Of a stretch of 64,000 nt of DNA, positions 1 to 8,296 are shown piece after piece. The translations under genes and the position numbers were made by a program. The notes beneath the pieces are model-generated. The model had not been told where the DNA came from. It worked only from the letters and a program-made list of their open reading frames with translations, and did not search any database. How positions within the stretch are numbered: the first letter of the stretch is position 1; each line of letters starts with the position of its first letter. The stretch spans positions 124,001 through 188,000 of the forward strand of contig NZ_JACJOD010000076.1 of NCBI RefSeq assembly GCF_014695385.1, written 5' to 3'. Source of the DNA: Trichocoleus sp. FACHB-46. GTDB taxonomy: Bacteria > Cyanobacteriota > Cyanobacteriia > FACHB-46.

Positions 1-9
1 CGAACAAGT

Positions 10-984
10 ATGTCTACGCTGGATAGGGCTATTTCTGCATCTGTGCCGCCGGATGCTTCTGAGCATGCGGAAGCCTGGCACGTAAAACCAAGTCCAATTT
101 TGTCAGTACGAGAGTTGCTGGAGTTGAATGAGCGATCGGATCGCCAAGGCTGGCAGCAATTAAGCAGACATCTAACAGTAATGGTGGCTAGCGGTGCTAT
201 CTGGGGTTTGAGTTGGGCGCACTGGTGGATAGCAATTCCAGCATTGGTGGTTTACGGTTTTAGTCTGGCATCGATGTTTGCACCTATGCATGAGTGTGCG
301 CATCGGACGGCATTTGTTAGTCACCCGGTGAATGATGCAGTGGCATGGCTAGCCGGGGTGTTGTCGTTCTACAACAGCACATTCTATCGGCGCTATCACA
401 AGTGGCATCATCGCTATACTCAAATCCCTGGAAAAGATCCGGAGTTGGAGGATATCCCACCGACCAACTGGATGAACTACCTCTGGCAGATGAGTGGCAT
501 TCCCTGGTGGATGGGGAAGGGACGGAGACATATTCAGACTGCGCTCGGACAGTTTGAGGGATGTCCGTATATTTCTGAAACAGCGCGAGGAGAAGTGACG
601 CGATCGATTCGGTGGCAGTTGGCCGTCTATGGCGGCGCGATCGCCCTTTCCATCGCTGTTCAACAACCCTGGTTCTTCATCTACTGGCTGTTGCCACTGG
701 TGGTAGGACAACCAATCTTGCGCTTCGTTTTGCTGGCAGAGCACACAGGTTGCACCCAGGATGGCAATTCTCTGAGTAATACACGCACCACGCTGACAAT
801 GTGGCCGATGCGATTGTTGATGTGGAATATGCCGTTCCATGCGGAGCATCATCTCTACGCATCGATCCCCTTTCATGCTTTACCTAAAGCCCACGAAAAG
901 TTAGCAGGGCAGTTCACTGAAGTAAGACCGGGATATGTGGCAGCCAACCGCCACATTGCTGCTCGGTTTGATGAGGCTGCCTGA
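10..984 (+). CDS. Membrane fatty acid desaturase family protein
   Basis: This is an integral-membrane di-iron desaturase/hydroxylase-type enzyme, expected to oxidise an acyl chain or related lipid. The three histidine boxes of the family are visible: HECAH at residues 94-98, HKWHH at 130-134 and HAEHH at 277-281. Hydrophobic segments lie around residues 55-90 and 205-245. The 324-residue length fits the family. The reading frame is open to the window edge, so the true start could lie upstream of position 1; the ATG at 10 is only the first visible one. Seventy-four bases separate it from the glutamine synthetase gene on the same strand, so co-transcription is possible. The substrate (fatty acid, carotenoid or other) cannot be told from the sequence. 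Confidence 0.85.
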   Translation: MSTLDRAISASVPPDASEHAEAWHVKPSPILSVRELLELNERSDRQGWQQLSRHLTVMVASGAIWGLSWAHWWIAIPALVVYGFSLASMFAPMHECAHRTAFVSHPVNDAVAWLAGVLSFYNSTFYRRYHKWHHRYTQIPGKDPELEDIPPTNWMNYLWQMSGIPWWMGKGRRHIQTALGQFEGCPYISETARGEVTRSIRWQLAVYGGAIALSIAVQQPWFFIYWLLPLVVGQPILRFVLLAEHTGCTQDGNSLSNTRTTLTMWPMRLLMWNMPFHAEHHLYASIPFHALPKAHEKLAGQFTEVRPGYVAANRHIAARFDEAA

Positions 985-1058
985 GTAGTTGGACCAGATG
1001 CTAGACGGCGGAGCACTGTTTTGCTCCAGTGCTAACCCTCTTTTTAGGAAAACCCCAC

Positions 1059-2369
1059 ATGACTCCAGCTCTGTCTGAAATCGCCCGTGAGCGAGGTATC
1101 CGCTTTTTTTTGATCTCGTTTACCGATCTGTTTGGGACGCAACGAGCGAAGCTGGTACCGACAGCGGCGATCGATGCAATGGCAACTAGTGGTGCGGGAT
1201 TTGCGGGGTTTGCCACTTGGCTGGATATGACGCCTGCTGACCCAGATATGTTTGCCCTGCCTGACACCAGCAGCCTGTTTCAATTACCCTGGAAACCGGA
1301 TGTAGCCTGGATGCCCGCAGATCTGGTGACACCCAAAGGGATATCGATTCAGCAAACTCCCCGTCTGGTGCTGAAGCGAGTGCTGCAACAGGCGCAGGAT
1401 ATAGGCTACAGCGTCAAGACAGGAGTAGAATGCGAATATTTTTTGTTGTCAGCCGATGGAGAAACGTTATCGGATGCGTGCGATCGCCAGATCAAACCCT
1501 GTTATGACCAGCAAGCCCTGATGCGGCGATTTGATGTGATTGCTGAGATTTGCGATGCCATGCTCACTCTAGGGTGGGGAGCTTATCAAAACGATCACGA
1601 AGATGCCAACGGGCAGTTTGAAATGAACTGGACCTATGCTGATGCACTCGTGACTGCCGATCGCCATGCTTTCTTTAAGTACATGGTGAAGGCGATCGCG
1701 GAAAAGCATGGACTCCGCGCCACTTTCATGCCCAAACCCTTCGCCCATCTCACCGGGAACGGTTGCCATACCCACTTATCCGTTTGGGATGCGGTAGGCA
1801 CTACCAACCTGTTTCATGATCCCGATGGAGAACTAGGGTTGTCATCCTTGGCCTACCACTTCATCGGTGGGGTTCTCCGTGCCGCCCCTGCTCTCTGCGC
1901 CTTCACCAACCCCACGATCAATTCCTACAAACGCATCAACGCCCCTGCTACCCTCTCTGGGGCAACTTGGTCACCCAATACGATCAGTTACAGCGGTAAC
2001 AACCGGACACATGCCATCCGCATCCCCGAACCTGGACGCTTTGAGCTACGTCTAGCTGATGGAGCTGCCAACCCCTATCTGTTACCCGCCGCCCTCATTG
2101 CCGCAGGGTTAGATGGAATGGTGCAAAAACGAGATCCGGGTCCCCGCTATGACAACAACAATTACACCCAACCCCTCCCTCCAGACACGGCGAAATCTTT
2201 TCCTGACAACCTTCTTGATGCCCTACGCCAGTTAGAAAATAACTCGACCTTGCACGAATCACTAGGAACAGAGTTTGTGCAGTCTTATTTGAAGCTGAAG
2301 CATCAAGAATGGCGCGACTACAGCACCCAAATTACTCCCTGGGAGCGAGAAACTACTCTAGATTGCTAA
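1059..2369 (+). CDS. glnT: Type III glutamine synthetase (GlnT family)
   Basis: This ATP-dependent ligase of the glutamine synthetase superfamily should form glutamine from glutamate and ammonia, or a gamma-glutamyl-amide from another amine. The N-terminal beta-grasp part holds SFTDLFGTQRAKLVP, typical of the GlnT branch. The catalytic domain shows the ATP/glutamate-site pattern NGCHTHLSVWD (about residues 245-255) and the Arg-rich segment NNRTHAIRIPEPGRFELR. At 436 residues it matches GlnT (about 435) and is shorter than GlnA (about 470). A GTG ten codons upstream also opens the frame, but the ATG at 1059 has AGGA nine bases before it and is preferred. GlnT relatives include gamma-glutamylmethylamide synthetases, so the amine substrate is uncertain. 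Confidence 0.85.
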   Translation: MTPALSEIARERGIRFFLISFTDLFGTQRAKLVPTAAIDAMATSGAGFAGFATWLDMTPADPDMFALPDTSSLFQLPWKPDVAWMPADLVTPKGISIQQTPRLVLKRVLQQAQDIGYSVKTGVECEYFLLSADGETLSDACDRQIKPCYDQQALMRRFDVIAEICDAMLTLGWGAYQNDHEDANGQFEMNWTYADALVTADRHAFFKYMVKAIAEKHGLRATFMPKPFAHLTGNGCHTHLSVWDAVGTTNLFHDPDGELGLSSLAYHFIGGVLRAAPALCAFTNPTINSYKRINAPATLSGATWSPNTISYSGNNRTHAIRIPEPGRFELRLADGAANPYLLPAALIAAGLDGMVQKRDPGPRYDNNNYTQPLPPDTAKSFPDNLLDALRQLENNSTLHESLGTEFVQSYLKLKHQEWRDYSTQITPWERETTLDC

Positions 2370-2609
2370 ACTTCGACGGGTGCAGCCAAGGATGAGATGT
2401 GAATTATGTCACTTCCATCGTTAATAATTTCAAGGCGTTGAATCCTCCGGAAGAACCAAGCCAGTAAGCTTGAAACGGCTTAGGGTGGATATAGAGTTGC
2501 AGTCCTCCCTAGGAGCACCCGAAAAACAAAGACTAGTTCTTTGAGACCAATATTTTTTAACTGTGCTACGGCTGCGCTACTGCCCTCACTCGGAGGCTTG
2601 GCGATCGCA

Positions 2610-3473
2610 ATGAGTAAAAACCACGCCTTATTTTTTAACTGGCCTGCTCACTGGACGAGACGACGGTTTGTGCGATTTGGGATCGTGGGGTGCGCTTTAC
2701 CGATCGCGGTCTCTCAAGTAACGCGTTGTGAAAATCAGAATTTATCAGTTATGGGAACTTCAAAGCAAATCGATTCAGCCGCTACAGGCCAACTACGGTC
2801 TCGACCAGAACAGCCTACAGTATTTGGAAAATCTGGGCTGCATCCTCTCCAGTTAAGTGAAAAAAGAGACGGTTTCCTTTATGTGCCTGCTAGCTATCGC
2901 GCCGATCGCCCTGCTCCTTTAGTGGTGATGCTACATGGTGCTGGAGGAGATGCTGAGGGAGCGCTGACTATCCTTCAGCAAATCGTTGATTCAGTCGGAG
3001 CCATTGTATTGGCAGTTGACTCGCGGCGGCAAACTTGGGATGTGATTATGGGTCAATATGGGCCAGATATTGCCTTTATTGATCAAGCGTTGACTCAAAC
3101 CTTTAGCCGCTATGCCATCGACCCTCAGCGAGTTGGAGTAGCTGGGTTTTCCGATGGCGCTTCTTACGCCCTCTCTCTAGGCATCATGAATGGGGATCTA
3201 TTCACCCATGTCCTCGCTTTCTCACCGGGATTTATGGCTCCGATTCGGCAAGCAGGCGATCCACATATCTTCGTCTCTCACGGAACCCAAGATAAAGTTC
3301 TCCCAATTGATCGTTGTAGCCGCAAACTGGTGCCGCAACTAAAAGGAGCTGATTACAACGTCCTGTATCAAGAATTTGAGGGACCGCATACAGTCCCAAC
3401 GGCGATCGCCCGAGGAGCCTTGGAGTGGTTTATTCAAACCGACCCAATCCAAACAAATTCCAACCAAAGCTAA
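2610..3473 (+). CDS. Exported alpha/beta-hydrolase esterase (PHB-depolymerase/LpqC-like)
   Basis: A serine esterase of the polyhydroxybutyrate depolymerase/feruloyl-esterase type. It shows HGAGG (oxyanion hole), GFSDG (nucleophile elbow), an Asp in HGTQDKVLP and a His in EGPHTVP. The N terminus carries a twin-arginine-like segment (TRRRFVRFG, then a hydrophobic stretch), so export by Tat is likely. The frame also opens with TTG at 2541, but the ATG at 2610 places the RR motif at the usual distance from the N terminus and has GGAGG at 2592-2596. That spacing is long, so the start is not certain. It is convergent with the SGNH hydrolase gene. The polymer or ester it cleaves is unknown. Confidence 0.8.
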   Translation: MSKNHALFFNWPAHWTRRRFVRFGIVGCALPIAVSQVTRCENQNLSVMGTSKQIDSAATGQLRSRPEQPTVFGKSGLHPLQLSEKRDGFLYVPASYRADRPAPLVVMLHGAGGDAEGALTILQQIVDSVGAIVLAVDSRRQTWDVIMGQYGPDIAFIDQALTQTFSRYAIDPQRVGVAGFSDGASYALSLGIMNGDLFTHVLAFSPGFMAPIRQAGDPHIFVSHGTQDKVLPIDRCSRKLVPQLKGADYNVLYQEFEGPHTVPTAIARGALEWFIQTDPIQTNSNQS

Positions 3474-3513
3474 GCCCTTCCGGATGCAGTAAGGCGATCG
3501 CTGGAAGGGCTTA
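3471..3513. terminator. Bidirectional hairpin between convergent genes
   Basis: TAAGCCCTTCC at 3471-3481 and its exact reverse complement at 3503-3513 form an 11-bp stem with a 21-base loop. The stem includes the stop codon of the esterase gene. It sits between two convergent genes. There is no clear T-tract, so it may act as a stem-loop barrier or a 3' end stabiliser rather than a classical intrinsic terminator. Confidence 0.55.
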
Positions 3514-3539
3514 GGAGCTGCAAAAAAGTAGTAGAAATT

Positions 3540-4445
3540 TTATGGCAGCAATGCTGAGCGGGAGCTGGCTATTCCCTCAGCTTGAATGGTTGAGAAGGCC
3601 GCTTCACCCAAAATTCGATGCGCTGCTGTGGTAGGGTGAATGCCATCCCAAAACAAAAACTGATTAGGATTGCCACAAGCATTAGAACCTGCTAAACATC
3701 CACCAGTGACATTGGTAAAGCCAAACTTGGTTGGATTGCTGATGGCTTCTCGGTAAAGCGTGTTGGCATCTAGAGTCGCAATCTGTAAATCGGGATGCTG
3801 CTGAGTCAGCACTTTGAGCGATCGCCGTAAGCCTTGATTGTGGGTTTGGCTCAAGGCACTGAGAGTCTTAGCTTGGCCTCCATTCCGGGTAGAAGGAAGC
3901 TGCCCCAAGTCTGGTAGATTTGCCACTAAGATCTTTCTCGCTCCCACTTTGTTCAGCGATGCGATCGCCTGAGTAATATTCTGGATCGGGCCATTGGTGT
4001 TGCTGACTCCTTGCAAGTAGTCATTTGCCCCTGCCCACAACACATACAGAGCTTGAGAATCTGCTTTTGAATGGGTTTGGGTAAATGAGTTGACTTGGCT
4101 GAGCAGCCCCGGAACTAAACTGCTGCGATCGCTGCTAGTTGTGGCCCCACCATAGGCGAAGTTGCTCGTCTGCGCATTAGATAAAGAGAGGCGATCGCCC
4201 AGATACTCCACCCAGACTCGACCATTTGAGTAGCGCCCTTGGTAATACGTGGGACGAGGCGGATACATCCCTCCCGTTGCCCGAAACACAGTGCCTACAT
4301 CTGAAAGGCTGTCTCCAAACACATAGAGCTGATTAATGGGAGTGGAACCTTGAGTGGATAGTGTCAGTGCAACCATAAAACCCAAAAACGCCAGAATTAC
4401 TGCTAAAAGTCCTTTTTTTATCACGTTCAAAATCTTCCTATTCAA
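3540..4445 (-). CDS. SGNH/GDSL-family lipase/esterase, exported
   Basis: A GDSL lipolytic enzyme with block I FGDSLSD, the G/N block LWAGANDYL and the catalytic pair WDGIHPTTAAH near the C terminus. The N terminus has lysines followed by a long hydrophobic segment (about residues 10-30), a signal peptide or membrane anchor, so it acts outside the plasma membrane. It has about 300 residues, usual for cyanobacterial GDSL lipases. The first codon is TTG at 4445 with AAGG only one or two bases before it. A GTG seven codons later (4424) has AGGAAG about ten bases upstream and may be the real start. It could take part in lipid turnover or cell-surface ester hydrolysis. Confidence 0.8.
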   Translation of the reverse strand: MNRKILNVIKKGLLAVILAFLGFMVALTLSTQGSTPINQLYVFGDSLSDVGTVFRATGGMYPPRPTYYQGRYSNGRVWVEYLGDRLSLSNAQTSNFAYGGATTSSDRSSLVPGLLSQVNSFTQTHSKADSQALYVLWAGANDYLQGVSNTNGPIQNITQAIASLNKVGARKILVANLPDLGQLPSTRNGGQAKTLSALSQTHNQGLRRSLKVLTQQHPDLQIATLDANTLYREAISNPTKFGFTNVTGGCLAGSNACGNPNQFLFWDGIHPTTAAHRILGEAAFSTIQAEGIASSRSALLP

Positions 4446-4808
4446 ACCTTCTGCTCAGGAGAGCTAGGTTGGATTACCCAAATGGGAGCCTGTAAGCATC
4501 CTGGAATCGCCCTTGACACTTGCTCTACTCTAGCCATTCCGCTAGTAAGTGCGGAGGAGATAAACCGTACTAAATGGAGAGGATTGTTCTACCCTGTAGC
4601 ACTACAGCTAATACCAATTCCTAAGCGGTGACTTACTAACAGACTTCCGGTCCAATATTCATGCAGAGTCTCAGAGACGTTTACAGGCGGTGCTGCCCCA
4701 GTCACCCGTAAAAGGAAGATTGAGGGAGAAATCTACTTGAAACAGTATCTATCTGACAAAGATGGCTCAGTTTAGATCTAGCTCTCTGGTTGAGCTGGGC
4801 GATCGCGG
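4446..4808. other. Intergenic stretch without recognised gene
   Basis: This 363-base gap lies upstream of the GDSL lipase and downstream of the HAD gene, both on the minus strand. I find no tRNA fold, long hairpin or protein-like frame. It should hold the lipase promoter; I could not pick a convincing -35/-10 pair. Confidence 0.4.
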
Positions 4809-5333
4809 TTAAATCTTCAAAGCCATCTCAGCTCGATGTCTTGCTATCCAGGCCCAAGCCCATTGAAAAGTTATGCCTGCTCGTTGGGCGGCTTGTTCGT
4901 CTTCGGGACGATCGCCCACATACAAGCAGTTTTCTGGTAAGTGATTGTGTCTGACCATCGCCAACTTCAGCATGCCAGGGCTAGGTTTGCGATACTGGCG
5001 GAACCATTTCGTTATGCTGTGGTTGTGGACATTGTGGCGAGTCACGCGGAAGCACTTTCTGCCTTCAAAATCAGGACAGAAGTAGATTTCTTTTAGTTGA
5101 GGAATGAGCTGTAGGGTATATTGCTGTTCTTGAATGCATTGCTTGATGGATTTGTGCCCAGCCGCAACACCGCCTTGGTTGGTGATGCCTACGATGAGCC
5201 AATCTGCGGGATAGCTCTGGATCGCTAGATCTGCCCCAGCAATGATCTGTTGGTCTTGCGGGTGCTGCAAATATAGCTGTCCATCTAGGGGTTCGCGGAT
5301 GGTGCCGTCGAGGTCGAGAAGAAGAAGGCTCAT
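4809..5333 (-). CDS. HAD-IIIA family phosphatase
   Basis: A small haloacid-dehalogenase phosphatase of subfamily IIIA (histidinol-phosphatase / heptose-bisphosphatase / polynucleotide-phosphatase-like). It has motif I DLDGT with the two aspartates at residues 7 and 9, motif II in GITNQGG, motif III Lys in RKPSPGML and motif IV VGDRPEDE. Its 174 residues without a cap domain match this subfamily. Cysteines and histidines typical of the GmhB zinc loop are only partly present (CPDFEGRKCFRVTRH), so a zinc site is possible but not certain. Substrate unknown. The ATG start is unambiguous. Confidence 0.8.
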   Translation of the reverse strand: MSLLLLDLDGTIREPLDGQLYLQHPQDQQIIAGADLAIQSYPADWLIVGITNQGGVAAGHKSIKQCIQEQQYTLQLIPQLKEIYFCPDFEGRKCFRVTRHNVHNHSITKWFRQYRKPSPGMLKLAMVRHNHLPENCLYVGDRPEDEQAAQRAGITFQWAWAWIARHRAEMALKI

Positions 5334-5637
5334 AATAAGAAAACTGCGATCGCCGAAACACTTAGACCAACCACAAGCTCAATTGCTGTCAGCCCTACTT
5401 TCCATACTGATAATTTGCTCAGCACAATTCATCAGCCCTAAGGAGAGATCGCGCTTGGTAGCTAAGCCTACAGGCTCTATCACTACCTGAATAGAGGCCA
5501 ATCGCTCAGGGTACAGTTTGGGCTAACTAATCAGGCTTGGCGTACTGCTCAATATAGCGATCGCCCAATTGTTGACCCTGAGTAACCTGTGGAGTAACTT
5601 GTGGCTGGCCTAATTCGGATGACCGTTTTACAGTGGC
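5334..5637. other. Intergenic gap containing an in-frame extension of the TPR gene
   Basis: The gap lies between the TPR gene and the HAD gene, both on the minus strand. Directly after the TAA stop of the TPR gene (5640-5638) the same frame stays open for 36 codons to a TAG at 5529-5527. The sense is protein-like, rich in Gln, Thr, Val and Pro, ending with YIEQYAKPD. The remainder (5334-5526) shows no gene. Confidence 0.45.
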
Positions 5638-6051
5638 TTAGGCAAAGGGGGTCAATTTTTTCTTCAGCCAAATATCGGCTCTGGCATGGAGATAGCAAGG
5701 ATCAGGATGTAGGGTAATGGCTCGATCATAGGCAGCAAGGGCCGAGCCATACGCTCCCATCTCTACCAACAACAGACCTCGGTTGAACCAGGCTTGGTGA
5801 TATAGCGGATTTATGAACGTGGCTTTGTCATAGCAAGCTAGGGCTTCTGCTTGTCGCCGTAGGGCACTGTAAGCATTACCTTGGTAGTTCCAAGTTTGGC
5901 AGTTATTCGGCTCTAGGCTTAAAGCAATATCAAACGCTGCGATCGCCGCTGGGTATTGCTCAGCCGCACAAAGATCGCAGCCTTGCGCTTGCCACTGTAC
6001 CGCAGAGTTAATCTCTAGTTCTGCTTCTGCTGAAGTCATGCGATCGCCCAC
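5638..6051 (-). CDS. TPR-repeat protein
   Basis: A protein of about 135 residues made of roughly three tetratricopeptide repeats (patterns such as YPAAIAAFDIALSLEPNN, QAEALACYDKATFINP and YGSALAAYDRAITLHPD). It should be a helical scaffold for protein contacts; no signal peptide is seen and the partner is unknown. The frame opens with GTG at 6051, while an ATG four codons later (6039) is equally plausible; GGAGGAG lies upstream at a long spacing. A protein-like frame continues for 36 codons past its TAA, so the gene may have been shortened by a nonsense change. Confidence 0.75.
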   Translation of the reverse strand: MGDRMTSAEAELEINSAVQWQAQGCDLCAAEQYPAAIAAFDIALSLEPNNCQTWNYQGNAYSALRRQAEALACYDKATFINPLYHQAWFNRGLLLVEMGAYGSALAAYDRAITLHPDPCYLHARADIWLKKKLTPFA

Positions 6052-6110
6052 TCAATTCAATCCGTTCTCCTCCATTATGCCGAATATGCAGAACGGCAGC
6101 GCCAATCAAC

Positions 6111-6140
6111 CAGATCGGTCCAGATCGGTGCAGATCGATT
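6111..6140. repeat. Three tandem 10-bp repeats between divergent genes
   Basis: CAGATCGGTC, CAGATCGGTG and CAGATCGATT follow one another without gap, one helical turn apart, in the intergenic region between the TPR gene and the divergent dihydrouridine synthase gene. The spacing would suit a protein binding three times on one face of DNA, but chance slippage is equally possible. Confidence 0.5.
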
Positions 6141-6213
6141 CCTGATAGGATGGTTCAGGTGATCCAGTCTTGAGACAATCTCCACCCCTTCGGCCTTGCA
6201 AGCGAACCTGTAA

Positions 6214-7275
6214 ATGTCACTCTCTCAGATCCTGCCGTTGTCAACTTGTCCGGGACTTAGCTTAACAGCCCTAGCTCCCATGCAGGATGTGACCGATTTA
6301 CACTTCATGAGCGTGCTGGCTCACTATGGCTGTCCCGATTACTTTTTTACCGAGTACTTTCGCGTTCATCCTAGTTCTACGCTCAATAAAAAGATTCTGC
6401 GATCGATTACAGAAAACACGACGGGTCGCCCAGTCTTCGCGCAGCTGATTGGGGAGAGCATTCCTGACTTAGTACGCATAGCCCGCGAGTTAAGCCACTA
6501 TCCGGTTGCAGGCATCGACCTTAACTTGGGTTGTCCAGCTCCCAGAGTTTATCGCAAGAACGTTGGTGGCGGGTTGTTGCGTGACCCAGAACAGGTGAAA
6601 CGAATTCTGAGCGAGTTACGGGAAGCTGTGGCAGGGCGGCTGACTGTCAAAATGCGGCTTGGCTTCGACAACACAGACCACTTCGATCGCCTCCTCGACC
6701 TGATCAATTTATGCGACATCAACTTATTGAGCCTGCATGGTCGTACGGTGAAGGAGAAGTATCATAGCGCTGTGCACTACGACCTGATTGCCCACGCCGT
6801 CCAACGAGTTAGGTGCCCAGTGTTAGCCAACGGTAATGTGACCTCCGCCACCTCTGCCCTATCTATTTTAGAGATGACAGGAGCCGCAGGAGTGATGATT
6901 GGTCGGGCTGCTATTCGTAACCCCTGGATTTTTCAGCAAATCCGCCAAGCCTTGAACGGTCAGCCTGTTTCTGGCGTTCCTCTCAGTGCCGTTCACGATT
7001 ACATTGAGCGCTTGCGCCAAACCCAAACCGCGTCAATGGTGCCAGAGCGGGCGCGGGTCAGCCACATGAAGATGTATCTCAACTTTATTGCTCAAAGTGT
7101 TGATGTTGCGGGAGCCTTCTTAAGGGAGATGCGCCAAGCTCGGACGGAAACGGAACTCTTGGCAGTCTGCGCTCGCCATTTATTAAGCAACCCAGAGACA
7201 GAATTCGCTTTGGAGCCATATCCGGGGCTGGTCGCTCGTCCCACTTGTGAAACTCCCCAAGATTGCTGTGCTTGA
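6214..7275 (+). CDS. tRNA-dihydrouridine synthase (Dus family)
   Basis: An FMN-dependent enzyme that reduces uridine to dihydrouridine in tRNA using NADPH. The TIM-barrel start LTALAPMQDVTD, the catalytic-Cys motif NLGCPAP (Cys107) with the following KNVGGGLL, the KMRLGF strand, LHGRTV and the phosphate-binding ANGNVTS...MIGRAAIRNPW segments are all present. At 353 residues it is complete. It most resembles the DusC-like branch, though the subtype is not secure. The acyltransferase gene follows after 41 bases on the same strand, so the two may form an operon. Confidence 0.9.
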   Translation: MSLSQILPLSTCPGLSLTALAPMQDVTDLHFMSVLAHYGCPDYFFTEYFRVHPSSTLNKKILRSITENTTGRPVFAQLIGESIPDLVRIARELSHYPVAGIDLNLGCPAPRVYRKNVGGGLLRDPEQVKRILSELREAVAGRLTVKMRLGFDNTDHFDRLLDLINLCDINLLSLHGRTVKEKYHSAVHYDLIAHAVQRVRCPVLANGNVTSATSALSILEMTGAAGVMIGRAAIRNPWIFQQIRQALNGQPVSGVPLSAVHDYIERLRQTQTASMVPERARVSHMKMYLNFIAQSVDVAGAFLREMRQARTETELLAVCARHLLSNPETEFALEPYPGLVARPTCETPQDCCA

Positions 7276-7316
7276 TACTTTACCTTTGATACTTTATCTA
7301 CTGATCTCAACATCTT

Positions 7317-8201
7317 ATGAATTTCTGGCAACAGATGACTTCATGGCTCGGTACCGATGTCCGCGATCGCCATTTTCATCGCTTTAATGGTTGGTCTTTA
7401 AAAGATCGTGATCCTGAAGCGATCAAAGCTTGGATGCCGATCTGGGAATGGTTCTATCGTTACTACTTCCGGGTAGAAACAGAAGGGTGGCAGCACATGC
7501 CAGCTAGCGGCAAGGTGTTGATTGTGGGCTCCCATAATGGAGGCTTGGCGTCACCTGATACCTCAATGGTCATGCTCGATTGGTTTCGGCGATTTGGCAC
7601 TGAGCGTCCCGCCTATGCTCTGATGCATCCGACCGCTTGGCAAACTCCTATCTTTGCGGTTCCAGGGGCGCAGGTGGGAGCGATTCAGGCTCATCCGAAA
7701 ATGGCGATCGCGGCCTTGCAAGCCGATGCGGCTCTACTGGTCTATCCGGGAGGTGCCCAAGATATGTTTCGTCCATATAGCTTGCGCCATCGCATTCACC
7801 TGGCAGGACACCGAGGATTTATTAAGCTGGCCTTGCGAGAGTCAGCGCCGATTGTGCCTGTGGTTTCTCATGGGGCGCATGAAACGCTGATGGTTTTAGG
7901 CGACTTTTATGAACAGATGCAGCAATTTCATCAGTGGGGATTTCCTTGGCGACTGGATGGCAACACTGGGGTATTTCCTATCTACTTGGGGCTGCCTTGG
8001 GGAGTGGGAATCGGTCCGTTGCCTAACTTCCCTCTGCCAGTGCCAATTCAAACCCGTGTCTGTGCGCCAGTCGTCTTTGAGCGTTATGGACGAGTCGCTG
8101 CCTGCGATCGCGCTTATGTCGATGCCTGCTACGAACAAGTACGAGCCCACATGCAAAGCGAATTGGATGATTTAGTTGCAAAGCGCCAAGATCAGCCATG
8201 A
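7317..8201 (+). CDS. Lysophospholipid / diacylglycerol acyltransferase family protein
   Basis: A membrane-associated acyltransferase of the PlsC/LPLAT superfamily, probably transferring an acyl group to a glycerolipid. VGSHNGGLASPD carries the His and Asp of the first block, although their spacing is wider than in the standard H-x4-D. VYPGGAQD is the conserved PGG block, and SAPIVPVVSHGAHE is the downstream PIVPV block. Its 294 residues fit the group related to MGAT/DGAT-like acyltransferases in cyanobacteria. The exact acceptor is unknown. No cleavable signal is visible. Confidence 0.78.
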   Translation: MNFWQQMTSWLGTDVRDRHFHRFNGWSLKDRDPEAIKAWMPIWEWFYRYYFRVETEGWQHMPASGKVLIVGSHNGGLASPDTSMVMLDWFRRFGTERPAYALMHPTAWQTPIFAVPGAQVGAIQAHPKMAIAALQADAALLVYPGGAQDMFRPYSLRHRIHLAGHRGFIKLALRESAPIVPVVSHGAHETLMVLGDFYEQMQQFHQWGFPWRLDGNTGVFPIYLGLPWGVGIGPLPNFPLPVPIQTRVCAPVVFERYGRVAACDRAYVDACYEQVRAHMQSELDDLVAKRQDQP

Positions 8202-8296
8202 TTTAACCTGTTTTACCCCAGGGTGTAACGTAGGAAATTAGAACAACTCACTGAAAAACATCGTTGATTAGCGCTTCTCTGAATCAGAGGTCAGAA

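Noticed and set aside
349-876. 175-codon minus-strand frame inside the desaturase gene
   Set aside because: It is antisense to a gene with three intact histidine boxes and has a non-biological composition (Cys, Arg and His rich).
4446-4808. tRNA or small RNA gene in the gap
   Set aside because: No cloverleaf, CCA end, T-loop (GGTTCGAATCC-like) or stable hairpin with T-tract was found.
5242-5490. 82-codon plus-strand frame between the HAD and TPR genes
   Set aside because: It overlaps the HAD gene in antisense, is Arg/Ser rich and has no ribosome-binding site.
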